From the NCBI GenBank assembly GCA_003062205.1, contig PQCP01000083.1:1-34037 (forward strand): 34,037 nt of DNA, written 5' to 3'. Shown piece by piece: positions 1 through 8,040 of the stretch (its first letter is position 1; every line of letters starts with the position of its first letter). A program made the position numbers and the translations under genes. Source of the stretch: Candidatus Sedimenticola endophacoides. GTDB lineage: Bacteria > Pseudomonadota > Gammaproteobacteria > Chromatiales > Chromatiaceae. The notes below the pieces were generated by a model that saw nothing but the letters and a program-made list of their open reading frames with translations, was not told where the DNA came from and made no database searches.

Positions 1-78
1 CATGGACAGATCCACGTCGGAGACCTGCCAGGGACTCTCGATACCCAGAATTTGCGCGTATAGTTCTTTATCTCTCAT
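1..78 (-). CDS. ISL3-type transposase, N-terminal fragment (runs off the window)
   Basis: The minus strand reads 26 codons from an ATG at 78-76 to the window edge, beginning MRDKELYAQILGIESPW and continuing QVSDVDL. This opening resembles the start of ISL3-family transposases, where a short N-terminal helix is followed by a P-W-x-V-x-x-V-D-L strand ahead of a zinc-finger region. Only the start is in the window, so the catalytic part cannot be checked. The IS end lies between this start and the radical SAM gene. The family call rests on this short stretch and is moderately secure. Confidence 0.6.
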   Translation of the reverse strand, partial: MRDKELYAQILGIESPWQVSDVDLSM

Positions 79-120
79 AGGGAATCACGTTAACCTACCC
101 ACCTGATTTGGGGAAGAGCC
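1..120 (-). mobile_element. End of an ISL3-like insertion sequence
   Basis: Upstream of the transposase start on the minus strand, a non-coding strip ends at GGGGAAGAGCC (110-120). Read outward this is GGCTCTTCCCC, the type of terminus seen in ISL3-family elements, whose inverted repeats commonly begin GGCTCTT or GGGTCTT. The other end is outside the window, so neither the inverted repeat nor an 8-bp target duplication (expected at about 121-128) can be confirmed. The boundary at 120 is inferred. Confidence 0.5.
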
Positions 121-1097
121 CTTTTTTCTGCCTAACACCCGAGTACCGCCTACACCTCCGTCCGGACGGAGGTACTATCTCACCTCTACCCAGAAGTAGC
201 GACCCGACTTTCGGTGGAGCTATGTATGACTTGAATGTCACAGCGGCAAGGATTGTCGAGCAATGCGACGGTAAGACCTCGATTTCGGCCATACTGCGAG
301 CCCTATTCGATACTCCGGATTTCGGGGGCGATGTGCAAACATTTATTTCGGATGTCCTGGATTGCCTGCTTGCGTGTTGTGAGAGGGGGTTATTGGCAGC
401 CTATTCGTCACAGAGAGAGGCGGCACCTATTGTTACGGGGACCTACGAATACTACACGCCACGACATCTGTCGGTGGAGTTGACGGATGGTTGCAATCTC
501 TTGTGTCGTCATTGTTATCGTAACAGTGCTCCAGGGCGATCCAATCATCTGCCAGGGGATTTGTTGATACGTATTCTGCGGGATTTCTCTGATCATGGGC
601 TGATGACCGTGGAGCTGACTGGTGGGGAGGCGACTACGCATCCGGAATTTTCCGATGTTCTGCAATTTTGTTGTTCGACATTCCAAAAGACTGCCTTGCT
701 TACAAACGGTTTTGATATCAGTCAAGAGGTGCTGGAGATCATGGCGCGTTGGCCGGGTAGGGTGGTGGCGCAGGTCGATTTGGATGGAGGTGACGCAGCG
801 AGTCATGATTGGCTGCGAGGTGAGGGTTCATACGCCAACGCCGTGAAATCGATACGCGCTTTTGTTAAACACGGCATTCCACTTCGGGTTTCCATGAATG
901 TGCATAATCGGAACCTGTATGAGATCCAGGATGTAATGAAACATGTCAAGACACTTGGGGCGAAGTGGTTTGCGTTTACGACTATTCTTCCATTGGGTCG
1001 TGGGCGGTCCATGGGGACATTTACGGCAGAAGAGTTCTCATATCTTCGGGACATGACGGATCGGCTGAGCGAGGAATATCCCGATTTCTTTCGCTAA
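108..1097 (+). pseudogene. PqqD-domain/radical SAM/SPASM peptide-maturase-like protein, 5' part
   Basis: Residues about 10-100 form a PqqD-like peptide-recognition domain: RPDGG, then DLNVTAARI and EQCDG, the usual beta-strand and winged-helix pattern. A radical SAM core follows, with the CxxxCxxC iron-sulfur motif at residues 129, 133 and 136 (CNLLCRHC) and a VELTGGE glycine strand. Such proteins install thioether or carbon-carbon links in ribosomal peptides (RiPPs) or mature PQQ-like cofactors; the substrate here is unknown. The only in-frame start, TTG at 108, lies inside the IS end, so the native start is probably lost. The frame hits TAA at 1095-1097, two bases into the 297-bp element, and resumes at 1392. 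Joined, the protein would be about 450 aa, normal for the family. The region is visibly less GC-rich than the rest of the window. Confidence 0.85.
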
Positions 1098-1390
1098 CCG
1101 CCATGGAGAGCGAAGCGAAGGCGGTTAGTCCCCGATAGGCGTAGGCGCGGTTGTATGGCCGCAGTTACGACCGATAGGGAGTGACGTAGGGCATACAAAT
1201 AGCGCATCCGACACGCCGTAGAGTCATTGTGGTCATCATGACGGAGTTGCGCACGAGCAGCTTTGCTGCAATGTGCGGGACGGAGTCGTGATGAGCGCAG
1301 GACGGTCGGGGCAGTAACGGCTGTCGCGTTGGCGAGTCGATTTTGGGGACTGGGATGTCCCAAAATCTTTCACGAGGTAGCGACACTCTT
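1094..1390 (+). mobile_element. 297-bp hairpin-rich mobile element, copy 1 (inside radical SAM gene)
   Basis: This 297-bp block is repeated at 28419-28715 with no difference seen, and at 26962-27258 in reverse with one difference (A at 1193 against the equivalent of G). It has no terminal inverted repeats and no target duplication. Left hairpin: CTAACCGCC (1094-1102) pairs with GGCGGTTAG (1120-1128). A central long hairpin joins 1233-1242 to 1285-1294, with GCAC/GTGC (1251-1254, 1273-1276) and GCAGC-TTT-GCTGC (1257-1269) above. Right hairpin: GATTTTGGGGAC (1339-1350) pairs with GTCCCAAAATC (1357-1367), one G bulged, followed by a 23-nt tail. The flanks are TCG on the left and GTTCC on the right. 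It encodes no recognisable transposase, so mobility must be supplied in trans. The structure recalls IS200/IS605-derived or omega-RNA/HEARO-type elements, but the family is not established. Confidence 0.85.
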
Positions 1391-1391
1391 G

Positions 1392-1757
1392 TTCCATCTT
1401 GATGAATCACAGATTGAGAATTTCCACGATCCAGAAAAAAATTGTGGCGCGGGTTGGAGTTCGGTCACGCTCGGGCCGACCGGGGAACTTCGGCCATGCC
1501 CGATGTTTGAAGAACGTTATCTAACACTCGGTAATTTAGTCGAGCATTCCCTGGAGGATGTGTTGCGTGACTCTTCAGATCGGTTTCGCTACCTCACCAC
1601 GATTGAAACACCCTCACCGGAAAGTTGTGGCGGTTGTGTGAATAGCTCCTTATGCATGGGTTGTATTGCAAGACCGGTAACGGTAAATCGCGGTGATTTC
1701 AGCGAGTGTGGCTGGGGAAGAAAAACCGGTATAATGCGATTTGTCGAGGCACCGTGA
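1392..1757 (+). pseudogene. Radical SAM/SPASM protein, 3' part (SPASM domain)
   Basis: This is the continuation, in the same frame, of the gene that starts at 108. It holds the SPASM auxiliary iron-sulfur domain: CGAGW, then LRPCPMF, GNL, and the terminal cluster CGGCVNSSLCMGC. The cysteine pattern is complete, so nothing in this half has decayed. Removing the element gives DFFR-FHLDES across the join (or DFL-FHLDES if the TCG before the element goes with it). The stop TGA at 1755-1757 overlaps an ATG (1757-1759) that opens a frame reading MKTPGFIPYPAP, which looks like a translationally coupled next gene whose remainder is lost in the transposase remnant. Confidence 0.8.
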
Positions 1758-1824
1758 TGAAAACGCCTGGATTCATTCCATATCCTGCTCCCTTGCAGCA
1801 TGCCGTGCCAGAGAAAATCGGAAG

Positions 1825-2045
1825 TTGGCAGAGCAGAGTCATGATGCTGGCGATGGTATCGCCCCGCAACCGGCCCAGTTGCATCCCTTCGTCGGTTACC
1901 CCCGAGAGCCCATGCCCGAGGGACTGCTGTTTCGGCTACACGACTACCTCAACCTGGCAGACTGGATCGGACGCTTCCTGCGAGAGGACAAGCGCAGGGC
2001 CACCGATCAAGCCCTACCGCCGTGCGCTGAGCGCCTGGAACGATA
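1825..2045 (+). pseudogene. Remnant of a Y1/REP-associated-type transposase C-terminus
   Basis: In frame 1 the translation includes LHPFVGYPREPMPEGLLFR, then YLNLADWIGRFLREDKR and LPPCAERLERYP. This closely follows the C-terminal tail common in gammaproteobacterial Y1 (REP-associated tyrosine) transposase-like proteins, with their PFVGxPREPMPxGLPFRL and DYLELVDWTGRxxRxDKRG motifs. The catalytic HUH and Tyr region is absent upstream, where the radical SAM gene ends at 1757, so this is a fragment. It is interesting beside the 297-bp elements because HUH/Y1 transposases mobilise hairpin-ended elements, but the remnant itself cannot be active. Boundaries are approximate. Confidence 0.6.
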
Positions 2046-2055
2046 TCCCTTATCC

Positions 2056-2274
2056 TTACTGATCGCGATTCGGGGTCTCCGGGGGGGTGTTCGGTGTCTG
2101 CAGCTCGCGGCGGCGCTGCTCGATGCGTTGCGCCTTGCGCTCCTCCACCAGTTGGATGTACTCCTTGGGTGTAAGTGAGGTGTCCTGCTCGGGTGGTTTC
2201 TCGGCATTTTTCTGGGCCCAGATCACCACGCCGACCAGTACGATAAAGACCGGAAAGAAGGGTTTGATGGTCAT
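2056..2274 (-). CDS. Small single-pass membrane protein, unknown function
   Basis: The protein is 72 aa from ATG at 2274, with GGGGAG six bases upstream. Residues about 5-21 form one hydrophobic segment (FFPVFIVLVGVVIWA). The rest is charged and helical, with PKEYIQLVEERKAQRIEQRR suggesting a cytoplasmic coiled region, then a Pro/Thr-rich tail. It follows the HAD phosphatase gene on the same strand by about 120 bp and may be co-transcribed. No family is recognised. The start is well supported by the ribosome binding site and the membrane segment. Confidence 0.65.
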   Translation of the reverse strand: MTIKPFFPVFIVLVGVVIWAQKNAEKPPEQDTSLTPKEYIQLVEERKAQRIEQRRRELQTPNTPPETPNRDQ

Positions 2275-2392
2275 GGCGGCTCCCCTTGGGCGTCTGTTTG
2301 AATTGTAGCCGAGACAGTGGTCCTTATTAACCCGTGTTGCCCGCCGGGGCCGTGGGCTCACGCCGATTTTCGGCCGGCGCCGGATGCCGTTT

Positions 2393-3049
2393 TTACTCCC
2401 GGAGAGTGATGACCGGCCAGCCGAGGCGCGCGGCGTGGGCGGCCAGGGCTGTGTCCGGGTCCACCGCCACCGGGTGTTCCACCCGTTCCAGCAGGGGGAT
2501 GTCGTTGTGGGAGTCGCTGTAGAAGCTGCTGCCGTTGAGGTCGGCGCCGGATGCGCGCAGCCAGCTCCCCAGTCGTTCGACCTTGCCCTCCTGGAAGCTG
2601 GGTGTGCCGGCCACGCGGCCGGTGTAGCGGTCGCCAAGGCGCTCGGGCTCGGTGGCGATCAGGTGTTCGATACCCAGGCGCTGGGCGATGGGGGCGGTAA
2701 CGAAGGCGTTGGTGGCGGTGATGATCATCAGGGTGTCGCCGGCGGCACGGTGACGCTCCACCAGTTCCCGGGCGCGGGGCAGGATGATCGGTTCGATCTT
2801 CTCTTCGAGAAAGCGCTCGCGCCAGGCGCGCAGCCGCTCCAGGGGGTGTTCGCTCAGGGGTTTAAGCGAAAAGCGCAGGAATTCGTGGATGTCCAGGCGC
2901 CCTTCTCTGTACTCCCGGTAGAAACGTTCGTTCTCCTGTTCGTACCACTGGGCGTCGACGATCCCGTGTTCGGCGAGGAACACCCCCCAGAGGTAGTCGG
3001 AGTCCCCGGCGAGCAGGGTGTTGTCGAGGTCGAAGATGGCGAGTGCCAA
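2393..3049 (-). CDS. HAD-superfamily (subfamily IB, SerB-like) phosphatase
   Basis: This is a 218-aa HAD phosphohydrolase. Motif I is FDLDNTL, giving the nucleophile and acid/base aspartates. Motif II is the threonine in MIITATN, motif III the lysine in FQEGK, and motif IV SDSHNDIPLL. The alpha-helical cap between motifs I and II and the total length fit the HAD-IB group (SerB and related phosphomonoesterases). In several Gammaproteobacteria a similar gene lies beside rppH-ptsP. The chosen start is TTG at 3049, two codons before the catalytic strand, with GGGAG eight bases upstream. Longer versions add a low-complexity Pro/Arg stretch and are unlikely. The exact substrate cannot be told from sequence. 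Confidence 0.85.
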   Translation of the reverse strand: MALAIFDLDNTLLAGDSDYLWGVFLAEHGIVDAQWYEQENERFYREYREGRLDIHEFLRFSLKPLSEHPLERLRAWRERFLEEKIEPIILPRARELVERHRAAGDTLMIITATNAFVTAPIAQRLGIEHLIATEPERLGDRYTGRVAGTPSFQEGKVERLGSWLRASGADLNGSSFYSDSHNDIPLLERVEHPVAVDPDTALAAHAARLGWPVITLRE

Positions 3050-3309
3050 GGCGTTTGCTCCCGGCTCAACTGGTTGGAAAGCGGGTGATTCTAGCAGATT
3101 ATCGGGTGCGGGGGGGGGTGCGGGGCGAGGTTGCCGGGGTTGCGGGGATTGTGGAACAATCGGATCAATCCATGAACTTGTGACGGTTCGGTGGGCGGCT
3201 GCACGGTTGTGTTGGCCGGGGGGCGGTGGCGGTGGTGTGCGCACGGCGCGATCCGCTTCGCCGGGCGCCGCTTGGATCGTCACCATAACTATCCATTAAG
3301 GTTCCCCGT
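3050..3309. other. Divergent intergenic region with G-rich tract
   Basis: This 260-bp gap separates the minus-strand HAD gene from rppH and must hold both promoters. Its notable content is a run of G tracts on the plus strand (3104-3106, 3110-3118, 3122-3125, 3136-3139, 3143-3147), which could form a G-quadruplex. No convincing sigma-70 promoter or RNA gene is seen. Confidence 0.4.
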
Positions 3310-3834
3310 TTGATCGATTCGGAAGGTTTTAGATCCAACGTCGGCATCATACTCTGCAACGAGCAGCGCCAGCTTTTCTGGGGACGAAGGGTGGGGCAGA
3401 ACGCCTGGCAGTTTCCCCAGGGCGGAATCAAACCGCAGGAGAGCCCCGAGCAGGCGATGTACCGGGAGCTGGAGGAGGAGGTGGGGCTGATGCCGCACCA
3501 GGTGGAGCTGATGGGAGTGACCGGCGACTGGCTCAGGTACCGTTTGCCGAGGCGCTTCCTGCGCCACAACTCCAAGCCGCTGTGCATCGGCCAGAAGCAG
3601 CGCTGGTTCCTGTTGCGGGTGCTGTGCGACGAGACCGATTTCTGCCTCTGCCGCTCGGCCAAGCCGGAGTTCGATCAGTGGCGTTGGGTCAAGTACTGGC
3701 AGCCGGTGCGCGAGGTGGTCTATTTCAAGCGCCAGGTATACTCCCGGGCCCTGGAGGAGCTGGCGCCGTTGCTGTTTCCCGATGGCGCACCGGCACGCCC
3801 CCATGCCAACCACCTGCGCCAGAAGCGGCGCTGA
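3310..3834 (+). CDS. rppH: RNA pyrophosphohydrolase RppH (NudH)
   Basis: RppH removes pyrophosphate from the 5' triphosphate end of mRNAs, which exposes them to RNase E. The protein is 174 aa, as usual for the family. It opens [14 protein letters not shown] and carries a full Nudix box: [17 protein letters not shown] followed by EEEVGL, matching Gx5Ex7REUxEExGU. The WQFPQGG stretch before the box is typical of RppH. The start is TTG at 3310, supported by the conserved N-terminus; the binding site AAGG is weak. ptsP follows 18 bp downstream, the standard gammaproteobacterial rppH-ptsP order, so the two are probably one transcript. Confidence 0.95.
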   Translation: MIDSEGFRSNVGIILCNEQRQLFWGRRVGQNAWQFPQGGIKPQESPEQAMYRELEEEVGLMPHQVELMGVTGDWLRYRLPRRFLRHNSKPLCIGQKQRWFLLRVLCDETDFCLCRSAKPEFDQWRWVKYWQPVREVVYFKRQVYSRALEELAPLLFPDGAPARPHANHLRQKRR

Positions 3835-3852
3835 TCAGGCGGTAGCGAACCT

Positions 3853-6124
3853 ATGCTCGATATCCTGCACAGTATCGTACAGGCGGTGAACGCCGCGCCG
3901 GATCTCGGCGCGGCCCTGGATATCATCGTCAAGCGCGTGGCGCAGGCAGTGCACGCCGATGTCTGCTCCGTCTATCTGACCGATTTCGGGCGCCGACGCC
4001 ATGTACTCCAGGCCAGCGAGGGGTTGCGCCGGGAGGCGGTGGGCAAGGTGAGCCTGCCGCTGCACCGTGGCCTGATCGGGCTGGTCTCGGAGCGGGCCGA
4101 GCCGCTCAATATCGACGATGCCACCACCCACCCCCGCTACCTGCGGATCACCGAGACCGGAGAGACTTCGTACCACGGATTCCTCGGCGTGCCGATTATC
4201 GATTATCCAGAACCGCAAGGTGCTGGGGGTGTTGGTGGTGCGCCAGAAGCAGCCGCGCCGCTTCGAGGAGGATGAGGTCACCTTCCTCTTTACCCTGGCC
4301 GCGCAGCTGGCCGGGGCCATCACTCACGCCAAGGCCAGTGGTGAGCTGACCGGCATGGAGGAGGGGCTGGGGGCACCCGCCCGTTTCCTGCAGGGGTTGG
4401 CGGGTGCCGGGGGGGTGGGGATCGGCCGGGCTGTGGTCGCCTACCGCAAGGCGGATCTGGAGGCGGTGCCGGAGCGCGAGTGCGGGGATCCGGAGGTGGA
4501 TGTGGCGCTGTTTCAGGACGCGGTGGGGCGGGTCGAAGAGAACCTGCGCGGCCTCAAGGCCCAGCTCGCCCCCGACCTGCCGTCAGGGGATCTGGCACTG
4601 TTCGACGCTCTGCTGCTGATGCTCGGCGGTGATACCCTGGTCACCGAAACCATCGGCAGGATCCGCCAGGGTGAGTGGGTGCAGACCGCCCTGCGTCACA
4701 CCATTGAGGAGCACGCCCGGATCTTCGATCGGATGGAGGACCCCTATCTGCGCGAACGCGCCTCGGATATCCGCCACCTGGGGCGGCGCATCCTGATGTT
4801 CCTGCAGAGCGAGCAGCCGCAGCAAGGGGGCTATCCGGACAACACCATCCTGGTGGGCGAGGCGCTGGGTGCCGTCGATCTGGCCGATGTGCCCGCCGAG
4901 CGGCTGTTGGGGGTGGTGTCGGCCACCGGCTCCAGCTCTTCGCACGTGGCGATCCTGGCCCGGGGCATGGGGGTGCCCGCGGTGATGGGCGTAAAGGATC
5001 TGCCGGTGCGGCGGATTGATGGCCGCGAGGCGATCATCGATGGCTATCTGGGGCGCATCTATGTGTCGCCCGCCCCTGCGGTGCGCAGCGAGTACCAGCG
5101 TCTGGCCGGGGAGGACCGGGAACTCAATCAGGAGCTGGAGGCGTTGCGCTCTGAGGCGGCGGAGACCACCGACGGGGTCCATGTGCCGCTCTATCTGAAC
5201 ACCGGCCTGATCTCCGAGATGAGCGCGCTCGGCATCAGCGAGTCGGAGGGGATCGGCCTGTATCGAACGGATATGCCGTTCATGGTGCGCGACCGCTTTC
5301 CCGCCGAGTCGGAGCAGGCGGCCAGCTATGCGGCGGTGCTGGAGGCGTTCGCGCCCCGCCCGGTGAACCTGCGCACCCTCGACATCGGGGGCGACAAGCC
5401 GTTGCCCTATTTTCCGGTGCATGAGTCGAACCCCTTTCTCGGGTGGCGCGGGATCCGTATCTCCCTCGATCACCCTGAGATATTTCTTACCCAGATTCGC
5501 GCCATGCTGCGGGCCGATACCGCATTCGGAAACCTGCGCATTATGTTGCCCATGATCAGCACCGTGGCCGAGGTCGATGAGCTGCTATCGCTGATTCACC
5601 GGGCGCGGGATGAGTTGCTGGAGGAGGGGTGCGATATCCGGGTGCCGCAGATCGGCATCATGGTGGAGGTGCCGGCGGCGGTGTATCAGATCGAGGCGCT
5701 GGCGCGGCGGGTCGACTTCATCTCCATTGGCACCAACGACCTGACCCAATACCTGCTGGCGGTGGATCGCAACAACCCCATGGTGGCGGAGCTCTATGAC
5801 GAGATGCACCCGGCGGTGCTGCGCGCCATCATCCGGGTGGTGGAGGGGGCCAAGGTGTATAACCGCCCGGTCAGCGTCTGCGGCGAGATGGCTGGAAACC
5901 CGCTGGCGGCGGTGCTGCTGCTGGGCATGGGGGTGGAGAGCCTGAGCATGTCGGCCGGCAGTCTGCTCAAGGTAAAGTGGGTGATCCGCAGCTTCAGCCG
6001 CGCCCGCGCCCGGCAGTTGCTCAACAGTGCCCTGCGCATGGAGGAGGCGCGCCAGGTGCGCGACTATCTGCAGGGGGTGTTCGAGGATATGGGGCTGGGC
6101 GGGCTGGCCCGTTCGGGAAAGTAG
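3853..6124 (+). pseudogene. ptsP: PtsP, PEP-protein phosphotransferase (enzyme I-Ntr), frameshifted by a 7-bp duplication
   Basis: PtsP is the first component of the nitrogen PTS, moving phosphate from phosphoenolpyruvate to NPr. The N-terminal GAF domain (3853 to about 4330) has the LHRGLIGLVSE pattern. The enzyme I part follows, with the phospho-histidine in SSSSHVAIL (codon 4943-4945), the PEP-binding barrel motifs IMVEVPAAV and SIGTNDLTQYLLAVDR, and the active Cys in SVCGEMAGNP. The frame breaks inside the GAF domain: GATTATC at 4194-4200 is repeated at 4201-4207, and frame 1 then runs to a stop at 4275. Dropping one repeat gives GVPIIQNRKVLGVLV and a 754-aa protein, close to E. coli PtsP in length. 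Everything after the shift is intact, so the change is recent or an assembly error. Confidence 0.9.
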
Positions 6125-6171
6125 CCCGCGCCGTCTGCCGGGAGGGCGGTGTTGTTGGGGCGGGGCGCCCC

Positions 6172-6888
6172 TCAGTAGTGCCTGCACTGGGCGAAAAAGC
6201 CGCCGTCGCGCACGGCCTCAAGACACTGGGTGGTGGCCTCGACGGGGCGCTGGGGATCGCGGTTGGCCCGCCGCTCGCCGAGTTCCATCTCCAGCAGTTG
6301 GCGGGCCGCTGAGCAGGCGCTGCTCTGGGAGCAGCCTTGGCGGATGCCGCAGACATGGGTCACCAGCTGGTCGCAGGGGGTTGGCCTTGGTAGCTGTGAG
6401 GCTGCGTCGCAGGCGGGAAAGCGGGTCTCCTCCAGCAGGCCGTCACGGCACTGCAGATCGCTCTGTTCCGGCCTGTTTCCCTTGTTGCGCCAGCTCTCCT
6501 CGTGCTCCAGGCGCACCAGTTGGCGTGCCGTCTGGCACGGCTCGCGTCCGGCGCAGGCCCCATGGAAGCCGCAGCTCTTGACCGCCAGTTCGACGCAGGC
6601 CGAGAGCGGCCGGTCGCGGCCGCTGTCCGGTTCCTGCTCCAGCGGCGTCTGACTCTGGGGCGGGTGGCTGATGGCCACGCCGTCGCGCACGATCACCACC
6701 TCCCCCGTCTCGGTGCGATGCACGCCGTCCCAGAGCGGTTGCCCCCCCCGGGCGGACTGTTCGATGGCGCGGTTGCTGGCGGGGTCGATCTCGACCCGCC
6801 GGCCATCCTGCAGGGTGCCGCTCCAGCCCTGGGCCAGCAGGGGGGTGCTGAGCAGCAACGGGAGCAGGAAGGGGAGGCGCCTGGGCAT
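6172..6888 (-). CDS. Exported Cys-rich protein with two internal repeats, unknown function
   Basis: The protein is 238 aa. Residues 1-19 are a signal peptide (MPRRLPFLLPLLLSTPLLA). A short strand-rich segment follows (WSGTLQDGRRVEIDPASNRA). The C-terminal half holds two related units of about 70 residues: C-x3-Lx3-SCGFHGACAGREPCQTARQL and C-x2-Lx3-VCGIRQGCSQSSACSAARQL, each ending in a further C-x13-15-C pair. The even cysteines suggest disulfides in the periplasm. hemH lies immediately upstream; the GGAG binding site overlaps the end of hemH, so the pair is translationally coupled. No family is recognised. Confidence 0.7.
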   Translation of the reverse strand: MPRRLPFLLPLLLSTPLLAQGWSGTLQDGRRVEIDPASNRAIEQSARGGQPLWDGVHRTETGEVVIVRDGVAISHPPQSQTPLEQEPDSGRDRPLSACVELAVKSCGFHGACAGREPCQTARQLVRLEHEESWRNKGNRPEQSDLQCRDGLLEETRFPACDAASQLPRPTPCDQLVTHVCGIRQGCSQSSACSAARQLLEMELGERRANRDPQRPVEATTQCLEAVRDGGFFAQCRHY

Positions 6889-6892
6889 GGGT

Positions 6893-7906
6893 CTATCTCC
6901 AGAGGTGATTTCTGATCAGTGCGTCCAGAAACCCGATGTGTTCAGGATGGTCGTTGAGGGCGGGGATGTAGCGGTAATCGCCTCCCCCGGCGCCGAGAAA
7001 ATAGTCACGGTTCTCCTGCCCGATCTCTTCGATGGTCTCCAGGCAGTCCACCGGAAAGCCGGGGCACACCACCTGTACCCGGCCAATGCCCTCGCCGCCC
7101 CAGCGGCGCAGCGTCTCGTCGGTGTAGGGTCGCAGCCACGGCTTGTTTCCCAGGCGGGACTGAAAGCTGGCCTGCCACTGCTCCGGTGTCAGTCCCAGGC
7201 GTTCGGCGAGCAGCCGCGCGCTCAACAGGCACTCTTCGGGATAGGGGTCGCCGGCGTCGGCGTACTCCTGGGGGATGCCGTGGAAGGAGATCAGCAACCG
7301 GTCGGGTCGGCCGTGGTGGCGCTGAAAGCGCTCCACGGAGCCCGCCAGGGCCTCGATATAGCCCGGTGCGTCGTGGTAGTGGTTGATGAACCGCAACTCG
7401 GGGATCCAGCGCCAGCCACGCAGCACCTCGCTGATGGAGTCGAAGGTGGAGGCGGTGGTGGTGGCCGAGTACTGGGGGTAGAGGGGCAGCACCAGGATGC
7501 GCCGGGCGTTGGCCCGGCGCAGGGTCTCAAGACCATCGGCGATGGAGGGGTTGCCGTAGCGCATCGCCAGCACCACCGCAAGCGGTTTGTCGGCGGCGCC
7601 GCGCAATCGCTCCTGCAGGTCCCGCGCCACCCGGCTGGAGATGTCGAGCAGGGGTGAGCCGCTGTCGGTCCACACCGCGCGGTAGGCCTCGGCCGATCGC
7701 GCCGGGCGGGTGCGCAGGATGATCCCGTTGAGGATCAGCCACCACAACAGCCGTGGCGCCTCCACCACCCGGGGGTCGCTGAGAAACTCCTTCAGGTAGC
7801 GGCGCACCGCACCGGTCTCGGCGGCATCGGGTGTGCCGAGATTGATCAGCAGCACTCCGATCCGTTCTTGCTGCTCCGCCTGTGGCGCCGGCCCCTGGTA
7901 TCTCAT
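6893..7906 (-). CDS. hemH: Ferrochelatase HemH
   Basis: HemH inserts ferrous iron into protoporphyrin IX, the last step of haem synthesis. The protein is 337 aa, the normal length. It has the N-terminal GVLLINLGTPDA, the RYLKEFLSDPRVV stretch, and the active-site region SFHGIPQEYADAGDPY with the iron-binding histidine. GWRWIPELRFINHYHD and the C-terminal VQVVCPGFPVDCLETIEEI carry the conserved metal-side glutamate. The start is ATG at 7906. It is divergent from ogt and the first gene of a minus-strand pair with the Cys-rich exported protein. Haem supply also fits the diheme peroxidase gene at 26644. Confidence 0.97.
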   Translation of the reverse strand: MRYQGPAPQAEQQERIGVLLINLGTPDAAETGAVRRYLKEFLSDPRVVEAPRLLWWLILNGIILRTRPARSAEAYRAVWTDSGSPLLDISSRVARDLQERLRGAADKPLAVVLAMRYGNPSIADGLETLRRANARRILVLPLYPQYSATTTASTFDSISEVLRGWRWIPELRFINHYHDAPGYIEALAGSVERFQRHHGRPDRLLISFHGIPQEYADAGDPYPEECLLSARLLAERLGLTPEQWQASFQSRLGNKPWLRPYTDETLRRWGGEGIGRVQVVCPGFPVDCLETIEEIGQENRDYFLGAGGGDYRYIPALNDHPEHIGFLDALIRNHLWR

Positions 7907-8040
7907 CGTCTGGTGATCGCCCCGAACTGTATTGTCCAGGGGCTATACTCGCCCATTTGTCTCCGCCCTGGCAACGGCTTTGCCGGAAATGCCGCCGTGG
8001 CCGGGACGCCGTGTCGGCCGCTTGGGTGTATCATGGGGGC

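Noticed and set aside
1107-1363. A small reverse-strand open frame of about 89 codons runs through each 297-bp copy.
   Set aside because: It has low-complexity composition, no ribosome binding site and no known domain. It is kept in all copies, but they are near-identical anyway, so this is no evidence of coding. The single base difference leaves this translation unchanged, which is one site only.
1094-1390. The element as a group I or group II intron.
   Set aside because: No GUGYG start, no RAY end, no domain V-like stem, and no recognisable group I core; the 5' flanks do not all end in T. Not fully excluded, because an RNA-level test is lacking.
1094-1390. The element as a MITE with terminal inverted repeats.
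   Set aside because: The left end (CTAACCGCC) and the right end read in reverse (AAGAGTGTCG) do not match, and there is no target duplication.
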